A stretch of 64,000 nt of DNA. Origin: Conexibacter sp. S30A1 (lineage in GTDB: Bacteria > Actinomycetota > Thermoleophilia > Solirubrobacterales > Solirubrobacteraceae). The notes under the pieces were generated by a model. The model had not been told where the DNA came from. It saw only the letters and a list, made by a program, of their open reading frames with translations, and did not search any database. The stretch covers positions 2,852,001-2,916,000 of the forward strand of contig NZ_CP097127.1 in assembly GCF_023330665.1 (NCBI RefSeq). The letters are read 5' to 3'. Made by a program: the position numbers and the translations under genes. Shown here in pieces: positions 8,802-18,301 of this stretch (position 1 is the stretch's first letter; each line of letters opens with the position of its first letter).

Positions 8802-10187
8802 TTAGTGTGGGAGGTGAAGGGTGATCGGGCGGCTGGTGGGCAGGATGAGCGCGAGCGCGGCCTTGGCGCTGCGCAACCCGTAGGCACGGCGAGTGATCAG
8901 CCGGACCTTTTTGTTGAGCGCCTCAGTTCGGCCCTGGTTGATCCCGAGACGGATGGCGGCGAGGCTCCCGTCGCGGTTTGCGGATCGTCTTGCCGAGCTT
9001 GACGAACGGCTGAAGCCAGCAGCGGGCGAGGCGGCTGAGGAGTCGGTCGATCAGGACAGTGACGTCGTCGATATCCAGGCCACGCTCGAAGATGCCGCGG
9101 ACGGCTTTTTTGAGCGTGTACGCGCGCCACATCTCGCCGCCAGCGGTCTTCAGTCGGGCGAGCGTGGCGGCTTGGGCGTCGGCCAGCTTCTCGAGCTTCT
9201 TTAGCAGCGACGAGCGGGCGTCCTGGAAGCGCTTGGCGGCGTTCTGGTGGCCGCGGGAGCGCAGCTCGTTCCAGTAGGCGCGGCGGACGTCGTCAAGCTC
9301 CTGGTCGGCGAGCGCTACCACGTGGTAGGGGTCGATGCAGATCGTCGCCTGTGGCGCGTTGGCGCGGACGCTCTTGGCGTAGCCGCCGGTCGTGTCCATC
9401 GACACGACCCGCAGCTTGCCCACGCGCGCGAAGATCGCGGGCTCGATCTCCACGTCGGACTCGAGCCACGTGCCGTGGATGCCGTTGCCCGAGGGCACTG
9501 TCGGGCAGGGGCCGAACGGGACCATGATCGTCTGCTCAGACTCCCCCGACGGCTTGTAGGTATCTGCTGGCGGGTCCTGAAGCGGCGGGTCGAGATCCTC
9601 GAAGAACCGGTCGGCAGCGGCCACCACTTTGCCCTCGCATCCGCACACGATCTGACGGCGCTGATGGTCGGCGACCAAGGTGAGGTAGTTGTGCTGGCGT
9701 TTCCAGCGGACCTCGTCAACGCCGCTCTCATAGAGCTCCTCCAGACGCCGCGGATCGAGCTCGTCGTCGCAGACGCGCTTGATGATCCGCCCGACCGTAT
9801 CCCAATCGATCCGCTGCATCCGCTTGATCGTCGACCTGTCCGTCCTGGCTGCCAACCACGCGACCGGACACTCGAAGTCGCGTGTGAACTCCGAGCCCGG
9901 CCGCGCTAACAGCACCCCCGAGGTGATCGCCCCTCGCTCTGGGCACCACAACCGGCGCCGGCGGCAATGGACCTCAAACCGCCAGATGCCGAAATCCAGG
10001 TGCCGTCAGACCGAGTGCTCCGGGCGCGTGTACTTGCGCGCCCTCGTCGAGTAGCCGCACTCAGGGCAGATCAGCCACCGCCGCTTGAGCGCTACCTCGA
10101 CGACCACCCGGCCGGGCTCGAAGCGAACCTTTCACACCCATGCCCCGGGAGTCGCATAAGCCTGGAAAATGCCGTCGTGACAGGCAT
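8802..10187 (-). pseudogene. Decayed ISL3-family transposase
   Basis: The central 300 residues carry ISL3 features: RIDWDTVGRIIKRV, VVSMDTTGGYAKSV, ICIDPYHVVALADQ and a late DDE region. The gene is broken. The start MPVTTAFSRLMRLPG is followed by small indels before VRFEPGRVVVEV. The zinc-finger region (LICPECGYSTRARK) is cut by an in-frame TGA near 9998 where the family has Trp. A one-base shift near 8970 separates the C terminus, which continues as AAIRLGINQGRTEALNKKVR to the TAA at 8802. The IS1380 element sits just upstream of its start. Confidence 0.8.
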
Positions 10188-10221
10188 CGTCGTCTTCTGC
10201 TTCGGGCCGCTTGACCATCAG

Positions 10222-11928
10222 CCTCGATCTTGCAGTAAGCGGCTGGGTTGGTTGTCAGGGGGGCGCGGGAGCGTTGGTGCGGGTGGCGCGGGGTCTCTTT
10301 GGCCGCTTGCGGATCGGTGTGTGGCGCGGTCGGGGTCCCTCTGGCGGGTTGGGGTGCTGTTTTTGGGCAGGCTGACGCCCGGGGTGTCGCGGGAGTGATC
10401 GTCGGTGGGGTGGCCGTGGCGCTGAGCAGCGCCGCGTGGGTCAGCCCGTGGGGGCTTCGAGCGCTTTCAGACGCGCAAACGCGGCGGCGAGCTGTGCTGA
10501 CCACGGCCAGGAGCCGGAGAGTCTCAGCACGCTGCGGCGGGCGTGACGGCTGATGCGGCCTGACTGGTGCAGCAGCCGGTAGCGCAGTCGTTTGAGCTCC
10601 CAGCGACGTGCCTGGTCTTTGAGGCAGAGTTGTTGGGTTATGGCGATCAGGTCCTGGGCGAGCATCACGAGCCAGAGCCACACCTGGTTGTTGGCGAACT
10701 GGCGGAACGGGAGGTTACGCAGCCCGCAGTCCTTCGCTTGGCGGATGCGGTCCTCAACCCGGGCGTGGCCACGATGGGTCAGGTCAAGCTGGCGGATGTC
10801 GCCGTCTTGCTGGTCGGTGATGAACACCGCCAGGCGATAGCCGTCATGGTCTGCGAAGGACTGCTGATCACCGTCTGTAAGGGTGGTGCGACGGGCGATC
10901 AGCCTGGAGCGCTCAGGCCATGCGGAGAGGTCGACATGATCGGTGATCTCAACCACCCAGGAATGCTCGCGCTCTGTTCCGTCCCGACGGAGCGCCCGTT
11001 CCCAGGCGCTCTCAGGTATCGCGATGATCGCCTCACGAACGGGCTGGGAGAGGTCAAACCCGAACGAGAACCGCAGATCACCCTCACGGCAGTAAACGCA
11101 CAGCTCATGTGTTGAGCCGGCACCATCAGCCCTGACCAGGATCTCCCCATCAAGCGCCTTCTCATCCAGCTGCGCAAGCGCGAGATCCAAAACCTGCTTG
11201 TGATCGCTGGCGGTGTTCGACCCCGCGTTCCCGGGCCTCAAGATCCCTGCGAGCGCCTCCCCGGTCCCGTCCAGGTACGCAAGCAGCGGATGATGCCCGT
11301 AGCCGCCCTTGAAGTTCCCGTGCGCCTGCTCCTTCTCCGAGTACGCGGTGGTCAGCGACGCGTCGATGTCGATCACGGTCCGCTCCGGCCGGTTATGCCA
11401 GCGTGCCAGTGAACGCTCCGGTCTTGCGCCGATCTCCCACGCGCGGGCCCTGCCGACCGCGACCGCGTCACGCAACCGGGCAAGACACTCCTGATCGATC
11501 GAGTCGATCACCCGAAACGCTGTTGAGTCAGAGCACACGTTCCCGAACAGGTCAGGCTGGTCACGAAACGCGCCGAGATCCGCCAAACAGTCCCCGCCAT
11601 CAGCAAGCATCACCGCCAGATCACGCAAAACAACCCCCGGGTCGTGCGCGGAGCGCCGCCGGCGACTGGGTGCCATCGCCACAGACAGCGCTCGTGTGAG
11701 CCCAACCCGGTCCGCCACCCCAGCCAAAAGCGCGCTGCCGACATGCCCCGCCACACCGGCGCCGTCCGCCCGAACATCTACCTTTGCCAGCAGCCCTTCA
11801 TGCTGCACCATATGGGTGAACCTCCTGAACCGGAAACGTGAGCGTGGTAACCCACATTTTCGCTGCTCAGGCGGACGTTCTCGCGCCCCGGCAAGCCCGG
11901 GGCGCGACTACTTAATGCAAGATCCAGG
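10222..11928 (-). mobile_element. IS1380-family insertion sequence, complete
   Basis: Terminal inverted repeats are CCTCGATCTTGCAGTAAG (10222-10239) and CTTAATGCAAGATCCAGG (11911-11928). A 4-bp target duplication, TCAG, flanks both ends (10218-10221 and 11929-11932). The 1,707-bp element has one intact transposase gene and inserted just upstream of the ISL3 transposase start. Confidence 0.85.
10441..11811 (-). CDS. IS1380-family transposase
   Basis: A 456-residue DDE transposase with no frame damage. Typical segments are VLRDLAVMLADGGDCLADL near the N terminus, TVIDIDASLTTAYSEKEQAHGNFKGGYGH (first catalytic Asp), ILVRADGAGSTHELCVYC (second Asp) and RVEDRIRQAKDCGLRNLP (Glu). It fills most of the IS1380 element and is probably functional, unlike the neighbouring transposase genes. 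Confidence 0.9.
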   Translation of the reverse strand: MVQHEGLLAKVDVRADGAGVAGHVGSALLAGVADRVGLTRALSVAMAPSRRRRSAHDPGVVLRDLAVMLADGGDCLADLGAFRDQPDLFGNVCSDSTAFRVIDSIDQECLARLRDAVAVGRARAWEIGARPERSLARWHNRPERTVIDIDASLTTAYSEKEQAHGNFKGGYGHHPLLAYLDGTGEALAGILRPGNAGSNTASDHKQVLDLALAQLDEKALDGEILVRADGAGSTHELCVYCREGDLRFSFGFDLSQPVREAIIAIPESAWERALRRDGTEREHSWVVEITDHVDLSAWPERSRLIARRTTLTDGDQQSFADHDGYRLAVFITDQQDGDIRQLDLTHRGHARVEDRIRQAKDCGLRNLPFRQFANNQVWLWLVMLAQDLIAITQQLCLKDQARRWELKRLRYRLLHQSGRISRHARRSVLRLSGSWPWSAQLAAAFARLKALEAPTG

Positions 11929-11932
11929 TCAG

Positions 11933-12350
11933 GAGCCAGCAGACTGCGGAGTGGGCGGCGAGCGTGTCGCCAACCAGCGCGCAGCATGCGAGGCTTTCTC
12001 AGACGGCGAGAGGCCTCCTCAAACCCAGAATCCAACGCTCACCATGTCCACACCGACGCCCGGAGACCCCTTAATGACTAGTCCGGGTTGGCAACGTCGA
12101 AGTCGCGCCAGCGGACACAGACCGTCACCACCTTGATGGAGTGCGGGCGTGTAATTCCGCCGGAACGGACCGCACAGCTCCCGTACTCGGTCGGGCCGCT
12201 TTGTTGCGGCGCGTCCTACCAGTGGGTACAGCTCGCATGGTGGGACCGATACACCGTCTGGCTACGACTCGCTGCGTAGGGCGGAGATTCGGTCGTCGTC
12301 GATGGCCGCTGATCACCACAGTCGTCGGTGTGGTGAGGTGACCTACCCAA
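11933..12350. other. Non-coding stretch beside the IS1380 element
   Basis: The first part is probably the 5' end of the ISL3 element displaced by the IS1380 insertion. Beyond that I see no credible gene, tRNA or repeat. Confidence 0.4.
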
Positions 12351-12677
12351 TCACTCCTTGACAGGCAGGACGTGGTAGACGGTCGGATAGTGGGCATCGA
12401 GCTTCGCCACGCCCATCTTCTGCGCCACGAGATTAAACGCCGTCGTGACGGCTTCGAGCGGTCCAACACCGTGAACTCGAACGCCGATCATCATTCTCAA
12501 TGACTCAGGCTGCGGCTGTCCCTGCTCACGGTGCAGCGACTTGATGTTGCCTTCATCGTCCATCTCTAGGAGGATCGGTGGTTCGGTCAGGGCGTCCGCA
12601 GCAAGCAACCCGACGATAGTCGGGTAATCTGCATATGCCGCGGTAGGCATGCTGACCGTCACTCGATAGTCGCCCAT
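12351..12677 (-). CDS. Small hypothetical protein (108 residues)
   Basis: Starts MGDYRVTVSMPTAAYADYP at the ATG at 12677 and ends with HYPTVYHVLPVKE. It reads as a compact soluble alpha/beta protein without recognizable motif, signal peptide or membrane segment. The frame is open further upstream, but that extension is low-complexity and probably not translated. It lies in the accessory part of the integrative element, divergent from the next small gene with about 150 bp between starts. Function unknown. Confidence 0.6.
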   Translation of the reverse strand: MGDYRVTVSMPTAAYADYPTIVGLLAADALTEPPILLEMDDEGNIKSLHREQGQPQPESLRMMIGVRVHGVGPLEAVTTAFNLVAQKMGVAKLDAHYPTVYHVLPVKE

Positions 12678-12826
12678 CGGCCCCGCCTTTTGACGCGTTT
12701 GCAGACGCCACCCTATCACCTGGGCCGACTGGTGGGCCCGCAAGCTGGTAGCGGAGACCCCTATGCTGCCGAGGTCGTCGTCGGATATGTTCCGCTCACC
12801 AGCATGCGATAGAGGAGCTCTGCCCC

Positions 12827-13150
12827 ATGAGCGATGACCCAACAGACGTAACGCCGTTCGTGAAACAGATAGCCAACGACCTAGTCCGGGAACTGGTCGA
12901 TCGAGCCCCCTCCCTGACGGAGCTGTCGGTGAGGGACCAGGACGCGATTTCAACCGCGATCCTGAAGGCTGCGTGGCGAGGCATCCTGCAGGGGCTCGCG
13001 ACCTATCAACACGAGTTCAACCTGAATGCGGCACAGATGACTGCCGGGAACCCCGAGCTCACGATCCAACGCGCCCAGGTGACCGTAACCACTGTCGGCG
13101 GCGTGACTGAGCCTGACGTTTGGCTACGCAAGTACGGCGACGACGCCTAA
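12827..13150 (+). CDS. Small hypothetical protein (107 residues)
   Basis: Begins MSDDPTDVTPFVKQIANDL and is mostly helical and acidic in the first 70 residues, followed by a Val/Thr-rich segment. GAGGAGCT lies about 15 bp upstream of the ATG. It is divergent from the 108-residue gene. No family is recognized. The stop lies at the start of an imperfect palindromic stretch (13145-13202). Confidence 0.6.
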   Translation: MSDDPTDVTPFVKQIANDLVRELVDRAPSLTELSVRDQDAISTAILKAAWRGILQGLATYQHEFNLNAAQMTAGNPELTIQRAQVTVTTVGGVTEPDVWLRKYGDDA

Positions 13151-13315
13151 CGGCCCGGTTGCATGGGCTTGCGTCAGTTTATGCTTGGACGTTGCATTAG
13201 GCGCGGCGCTGATCATGCCGGTGAGCGCGCCGGCTGAACGAGATGTGATCGGGCGCTTCAACCTGAGTCGCACTTTTCCAAGCCGCCGCGGCGTGTTACT
13301 GGGATACTGCGGCAC

Positions 13316-13702
13316 ATGACCAACACCGACTCCAGCACGCCGGTCGCGAGCGCGCAACGAACCGACTTGGGCTCGATCCCGGTCAAGGACATGGAACGCG
13401 CCAAGGCGTTCTACCGCGACACGCTCGACATGCACAGTCCCGACTGGGAAGAGAACTGGCCGGAGATCGAGACCGGCAACGTCTCTGTCTACCTCATCGA
13501 CCCGACCGGAACGGGCGCAACCTTCTCGCCGCACACCGCGCCACTGGCACTCCACGTCGCCGACGTCGCCGAAGCCAAGCAAGCCCTCCAGCAGCGCGGC
13601 GTCCAGCTCTCAGGCGAGCACGACACCAGCGTTTGCAAAATGGCGTTCTTCAACGACACCGAAGGCAACGGCCTGATGCTCCACCGACGCTACGCCCCCT
13701 GA
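13316..13702 (+). CDS. VOC-superfamily (glyoxalase/dioxygenase-like) protein
   Basis: A 128-residue vicinal-oxygen-chelate protein. LGSIPVKDMERAKAFYRDTLDM is the first beta-alpha-beta module, and APLALHVADVAEAKQALQQRGV with FFNDTEGNGLMLHRRYAP is the second, ending in the usual D-x-x-GN pattern. Members include glyoxalase I, fosfomycin and bleomycin resistance proteins and many of unknown role; the substrate cannot be told. It sits in the accessory left half of the integrative element. Confidence 0.8.
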   Translation: MTNTDSSTPVASAQRTDLGSIPVKDMERAKAFYRDTLDMHSPDWEENWPEIETGNVSVYLIDPTGTGATFSPHTAPLALHVADVAEAKQALQQRGVQLSGEHDTSVCKMAFFNDTEGNGLMLHRRYAP

Positions 13703-14478
13703 CCCCCAACAACGAGCACCATCGGGGGGCGATGTGATGAAAGAGCGACGGCTGCACTAACGGACCGGGCATCCACAGCGAAGTCAAGACGCGCCTGTGA
13801 TGGTCCTCGCCCACAGACCAGCTTGGCCCGAGTCGCGTGCCATCAGCTTCCGACGTCCTGACAGCTCCGCGACACGGCCCCCTTCCCGGACGTCCCAGCG
13901 TTCTTGCGCCGGACGGCCGGGCGGTCACCGAGCCATAGGCGAGGGTAAGGGAGCGAAGCGACCTTGACGGCCCGGCTGCCGGCGCCACTATTCCACCCGT
14001 CCGGGAAGGGGGCCATCACGCCCACCGCTGTGGGACCAGCGAGTTCGTCAACGGGCCGGCGGACCGCGGACAACGGCCGGGAGAGGCGTCGCCTAAACAC
14101 CGCGCGCCGGATTGGACACGGCTTGCGGCAACGCCGCCATCCAGCTGGCGCCGCCGCAAGACGGGGCCGTACAGCGGCACGCGAGGCCGCAAGGCCGGAG
14201 TGGCGCAGGTGCCCCGCCCGCGCGGAGGCTCGCTTGCCGGGCTACTCCTCGCCGCAAGTGAAGTCTTGCAGGGGAGGCCAGCGGCACTGTTGCGAAGGCA
14301 CGGATAACTGTGCTGTCTTGGCGGCGGTGCTGGTGGTGCTGGCCGCGCCCGGCGCGAGACCGGCGTGGTCCAGCTCGTTTTGGCGGTTCTCGACCGCCAG
14401 CAGACCAGTGCGGCTGCGGACAACTTTGAAAGTGGCTTCTTGCAGGACTTTACGCGGTCCGGGCCGTGAAGGTGGCCG
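13703..14478. other. Long non-coding region upstream of the excisionase/relaxase genes (possible oriT)
   Basis: No convincing gene. It contains a perfect 17-bp inverted repeat with arms 105 bp apart (listed separately) and several short GC-rich dyads. Because it lies directly upstream of the excisionase-like and relaxase genes, it is the natural place for the transfer origin and for transcription control of the mobilization module. Confidence 0.45.
13876..14014. repeat. Perfect 17-bp inverted repeat, candidate oriT
   Basis: GGCCCCCTTCCCGGACG (13876-13892) and CGTCCGGGAAGGGGGCC (13998-14014) are exact reverse complements. The 105 bp between include GGGAGCGAAGCGACC and further short dyads. MOBF relaxases nick beside inverted repeats at oriT near their own genes, which fits this location. 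No nic consensus could be confirmed. Confidence 0.45.
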
Positions 14479-14551
14479 GAAGTTGTCCTGAAGATGTCCA
14501 AGTTGTCCGTAGACGTCTTGCAAGACGTCCCAAGACGTCCTTGAGCCGTCC
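14479..14551 (+). repeat. Iteron-like direct repeats
   Basis: Degenerate 10-11-bp direct repeats of the form (C/G)AAGnnGTCC run in tandem: GAAGTTGTCC, GAAGATGTCC, CAAGTTGTCC, CAAGACGTCC, CAAGACGTCC and a final weaker TGAGCCGTCC. GACGTCTTGCAAGACGTC within them is a perfect 18-bp palindrome. They end about 25 bp before the ATG of the excisionase-like gene and may be iterons or a regulator-binding array. Confidence 0.6.
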
Positions 14552-14575
14552 CGGCGTCTGGTGCATGTTTTGGCC

Positions 14576-14800
14576 ATGCCCACCAGCACCACCTACACCG
14601 GCGCTCATGCGCCAGCCACCCCACGGCTCCACGGCCTCACACGCGATGAGGTGATGACCGCCATAGAGGTCGCGGAGCTTCTCCAGCTCCCAGTCTCAAC
14701 CGTGTACTACCTCGCCAGGCGCGGGGAGATTCCCGCGTCCCGGTTCGGGCGCGCATGGCGGTTTCTACGGCCCCGGATCGAAGAAAAACTCGCGAGCTGA
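14576..14800 (+). CDS. Excisionase-type helix-turn-helix protein
   Basis: A small DNA-binding protein of the excisionase/MerR-like HTH_17 family. The core is MTAIEVAELLQLPVSTVYYL, followed by ARRGEIPASRFGRAWRFLRP: HTH plus wing. Such proteins act as recombination directionality factors or repressors in integrative elements. The ATG at 14576 gives 74 residues; an internal ATG at 14654, preceded by GAGG, would give just the HTH domain. It lies directly upstream of the relaxase gene and downstream of the iteron-like repeats. Confidence 0.75.
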   Translation: MPTSTTYTGAHAPATPRLHGLTRDEVMTAIEVAELLQLPVSTVYYLARRGEIPASRFGRAWRFLRPRIEEKLAS

Positions 14801-15008
14801 GCCTTGGTTTGTGCATGATGCACCGGCCAATCGCACAGCAGGCGGATTCCACCCTGAGCCGGAGCCCCCGGACCACCCCGGACACGGGCCGGTTCAGTCA
14901 AGGGCGACCCGGACAAGTAGGACAACTTGCGGGCCGAGCACCGAGTGCGTGGAGTGTGTCGCTGTTGATCGGGCCACTGGGCGCTCGGGTCCACGGGTGG
15001 TTGGGTTG

Positions 15009-17103
15009 TTGACGGTCGCGAAGATCACCGGTAGCGGCGCGGGCGGGTACGCCGAGTATCTGGACGGCAAGACCCGCTCAGCGGAGCTTGGGGACTACTA
15101 CCTCAAAGACGGCGAACGGGTCGAGGCACCAGGCCGCTGGGTGACCGGTGCTGAACGCTTCAGCCTCGACGGGTCAGGACCGGTGACCGGGGAGCAGCTC
15201 AGAGCGCTGATGGCGGTCAGACGCCCAGACAACGGTGAGCAGCTCAGGCGCACCGGCGGCTCGGGTGAGGCGGTCGCGGCTGTGGACGCAACCTTCTCTG
15301 CACCGAAGTCCGTGAGCGCTGCCTGGGCCATCAGCGACCGGGAGTTCCGTCAGAAGATCGAGCGGGCGCACGAGACCGCGGTTGACCGTGCGCTCTCCTA
15401 TGCGACAGGGCAGGTGCCGATGTTGCGCCGGCGTGTCAACTCCACCGAGGTGATCCACGAGAAAGCAACGGGGCTTGTTGCGACGAGCTGGCGGCACACC
15501 ACCGCCCGCGCGGTCTCAGGTCAGCTCCCCGACCCGCAACTGCACTCCCACGTCCTCTTGCACGCCGCCGTCAGACGGGACGGCCGTTTGGTGGCGATCG
15601 ACTCGCGTTCCTGGCTTGTGCACCAGCGTGAGATCGGTGCTGCGTACCGGACAGAGCTTGCGCGTGAGCTGCAGGCCCTTGGGTTTCAGATTGTGCGTGG
15701 CACGGGTCGTGGTGGCCGGTACTTCGAGATCGCAAGCATCCCGCAGAGCCTGCTTGACCGCTGGTCGAGTCGCCACCACCAGGTCAAGGCCGCGATCCGT
15801 GAGCGGCTCACCGACCGGGAGCGTGCGCTACAGACGCTGATCACCCACGGTGGCCCAGAAGCGGAGGAGGCGATCATCGAGCTTGAGCGGTTGCATGCGA
15901 CCGGGCAGCTGCCGCCGAAACAGGACCGGCTGATGGGCACTCTGACCCGTAGCGTGAAGGTGCCGGCCACCACCCAGGACCTCGACAGCGAATGGCAGCG
16001 GGAAGCGATCCGGCATCGGATCAGCCGCGAACGCCTCGAAGTGTTGCGCCACACACCCAAAACGATCCTTCAGCCGGCAAGCCCCGAACAGGTGCTGGTC
16101 GCGCTCACCGAGTTCGACTCCACGTTCGCCGCCCGCGAAGCGAGGGCAGCCGCGCTTGAGCAGTCAGCGGGCACCCCGATCCTCGCGGCGCTGGACCAGC
16201 TCCGGGCGCTCAGAGCCAGCGGTGAGATTCTGTTGTTGGCGGACGGGAGCGGCACCACCAAAGACCATCGCGGGTATGAGCGTGCGGTGATCACGATCAC
16301 CCAGCGCCTCAGCACCACCACGGTCACGCCGATCCCTGAAGAGACCACCAGGCGTGAGACGGGGCGGCTTGATCAAGAGCTCGCCGCCTATGGCGGACGG
16401 CTCTCCAACGAGCAGCGTGCCGCGATTGCCCTGGCGTGCGGTGAGCACCCGCTCGTGGTCATTGTGGGGCATGCCGGGACGGGGAAGAGCACCACCCTGA
16501 CCGGCATCGCGCGCGCACACCAGAACGCGGGCCGCCGGATAGTTGTGACAAGCACCGCTGCCGCAGCCGCGGAACGACTCGCCAGCGAGCTACAGGAACA
16601 CGGCGTTCAGTGCGTCGCGTATTCGACCGTCGGTTTGCATGCCGCCCTCAACCACGGCCGGATCGAGCTTGGGCCGGACACAACGGTGATCCATGATGAG
16701 GCCGCCCTGGCGTCAACCCGTGAGCAGCTCCGGTTGCTGCACGCCGTGGAGGTCGCTGGTGCGAGGTTGATTGCTGTTGGGGACCCGCAACAAAACCAGC
16801 CGGTCGGTGCCGGCGGCCTCTGGGACCGGATCGAGACCATGACCCGGCACACAGGCGCCCTGGTGGCGCTCACGGTCAACCAGCGCGCCCAGGACCCTGG
16901 TGACCGTCACAGCCAAACCCTGTTTCGCAAAGGCGAGACCGAGCTTGCGATCCGCACCTACGCAGCCCGCGACCGGATCCACCAAGCAGAGAACCAGCGC
17001 CTGGTCGAGGACCAGGCACTCGAAGCCGCCCACCAAGACCGGGAACAGGGGAAGACGACGCTCGTGATCGCGCAAACCTCGAATGAGCATTTGGATGAGC
17101 TGA
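15009..17103 (+). pseudogene. TrwC/MOBF relaxase-helicase, 5' part (split by an insertion sequence)
   Basis: The first about 698 residues of a conjugative relaxase that nicks oriT and unwinds the transferred strand. With the TTG start at 15009 the protein begins LTVAKITGSGAGGYAEYL, with candidate catalytic tyrosines at 14 and 17. SAPKSVSAAW and DPQLHSHVLLHAAV (metal-binding His cluster) complete the relaxase domain. Helicase motifs follow: VVIVGHAGTGKSTTL (Walker A) and AVGDPQQNQPV. The frame is then interrupted after SNEHLDEL by the DUF6431-type element. Removing that element and one copy of the 5-bp duplication gives 3,000 nt, a continuous 999-residue protein. Confidence 0.88.
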
Positions 17104-18296
17104 TGTTGACGGACATGCTGGATGGTGATGATCGCGTCATCGGGGGTGATGATCTGGGTTATGAACGACCGAACGACCAAAGCCCCTTGCAGCGTGCTCC
17201 TGTGGCCCTGGGAACGGCGGCAAGGAAGAGAAACAGGGGGCACGGGGGCGTGTGGTGGTGCGTTGCGCGTCTGTGACCGCTTCGCTTTCGCTGTTGATCG
17301 CTCGGCAGGGGCGTAGCGCCAGGACGCGGGATGTTGTCGGGGTGCGGGCGTGTGCGGTCCGAGCGATGCGACCCACCGCGCGTGGCCACCAACACCCCGG
17401 GGTCTCAGAACCCTGGTGGGTCGCGTCCCGGCCCGTGCAACAGGCCCGTCAACACCACAGCAAGCTCCCACGGTGACGCGGTGAGCTTCAGCCGTGACCG
17501 GCATGCCCGGGCCGCTCGACCGAGCGCGTCAACGGCCCCAACCAGCGGCGGGCCGGACACGATCTGTTGGTCGGCTGACGGGTCAAGCACACGCTCCCAC
17601 AGGCGGGCGGTCGTGGTGATCGCCCCGGCGCGGCGCGTGAAGGTCCGCAACCAGCCACGCACAGTTCCCGCCGGGCGCCCCAGCGTCACGGCGATCGTGC
17701 GGTGACCCTGACCATTGGCCTTGGCCAAAAGCGCCCGGCCGATCACTTCCGTTCCGTCGCGCCGACGCGCGAGCGCCCAGGCTGGAAGCAGCACGTGTGT
17801 CCGCTCGCAGCGCCGACAGCACGCTCGCCGTGGCCGCAGCAAGCGTGTCTCATCAAGCAGGCGCACGGTGCGCTCGCGCGCAAACCCCCACGGCGCAAGC
17901 GGCCCGTCACAAACCGGGCAACACAAACGCCCAGCCACCAGATCATCCTCCGCCACCACCTGCTCTGCGCTCATCGCCATCACGCACACACCACACCACG
18001 CTCCTCACCTGGCCAACGCTCCCAACGGCCCCTCCCACGAGGCCCCCGGGGGAACTCGTGTTGGAAGGCATATCAGACCCCGGTCGCACCGGCAAACGCC
18101 GCCACCAGCATGGTGATAAGCAGCATCACCGCTGGCGGCAGGGCAGCGGCCAGCACCCGCAAATTGCGGACGACTACCGCGACCCGGCCGGTCATCACCA
18201 CGATCCTGGCGTTGACCGCGACCAGCATCCGATCACATCACCACGCTCAACGACGTTTGAGGGCCCAACCGTCACCATCCAGCGTGTCGCTCAACA
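17104..18296 (-). mobile_element. 1,193-bp insertion sequence with a DUF6431 gene, inserted in the relaxase gene
   Basis: Left end TGTTGACGGACATGCTGGAT and the reverse complement of the right end, TGTTGAGCGACACGCTGGAT, are imperfect inverted repeats. A 5-bp target duplication, GCTGA, is at 17099-17103 and 18297-18301. The only credible gene is the DUF6431 protein (17405-17989). There is no DDE transposase, so the copy may be non-autonomous or internally deleted. Part of the same element recurs at 32727-32871. Confidence 0.82.
17405..17989 (-). CDS. DUF6431-type zinc-finger/HTH protein of an insertion sequence
   Basis: A 194-residue protein with an N-terminal CxxC zinc knuckle (CCPVCDGPLAPWGFARERTVRL), a second CxxC pair (CCRRCERTHVLLPAWALARRR) and a helix-turn-helix region (LLAKANGQGHRTIAVTLGRP, then AGTVRGWLRTF). 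This matches the DUF6431 proteins frequently found in actinobacterial insertion sequences, usually next to a DDE transposase. Here the partner is absent. It may be the DNA-binding subunit of the transposition machinery; a transposase role on its own is not established. Confidence 0.65.
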   Translation of the reverse strand: MCVMAMSAEQVVAEDDLVAGRLCCPVCDGPLAPWGFARERTVRLLDETRLLRPRRACCRRCERTHVLLPAWALARRRDGTEVIGRALLAKANGQGHRTIAVTLGRPAGTVRGWLRTFTRRAGAITTTARLWERVLDPSADQQIVSGPPLVGAVDALGRAARACRSRLKLTASPWELAVVLTGLLHGPGRDPPGF

Positions 18297-18301
18297 GCTG
18301 A

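Noticed and set aside
8802-10187. TGA codons in the ISL3 transposase as recoded (Trp/Sec) positions
   Set aside because: The gene also has frameshifts at both ends, so ordinary decay explains the stops.
13145-13202. 58-bp segment from GCCTAAC to ATTAGGC just after a small gene, resembling an integron attC site
   Set aside because: Only the outer 6 bp pair. The R' box is ATTAGGC instead of GTTRRRY, the inner L boxes do not pair well, and no integron integrase or second attC is nearby.
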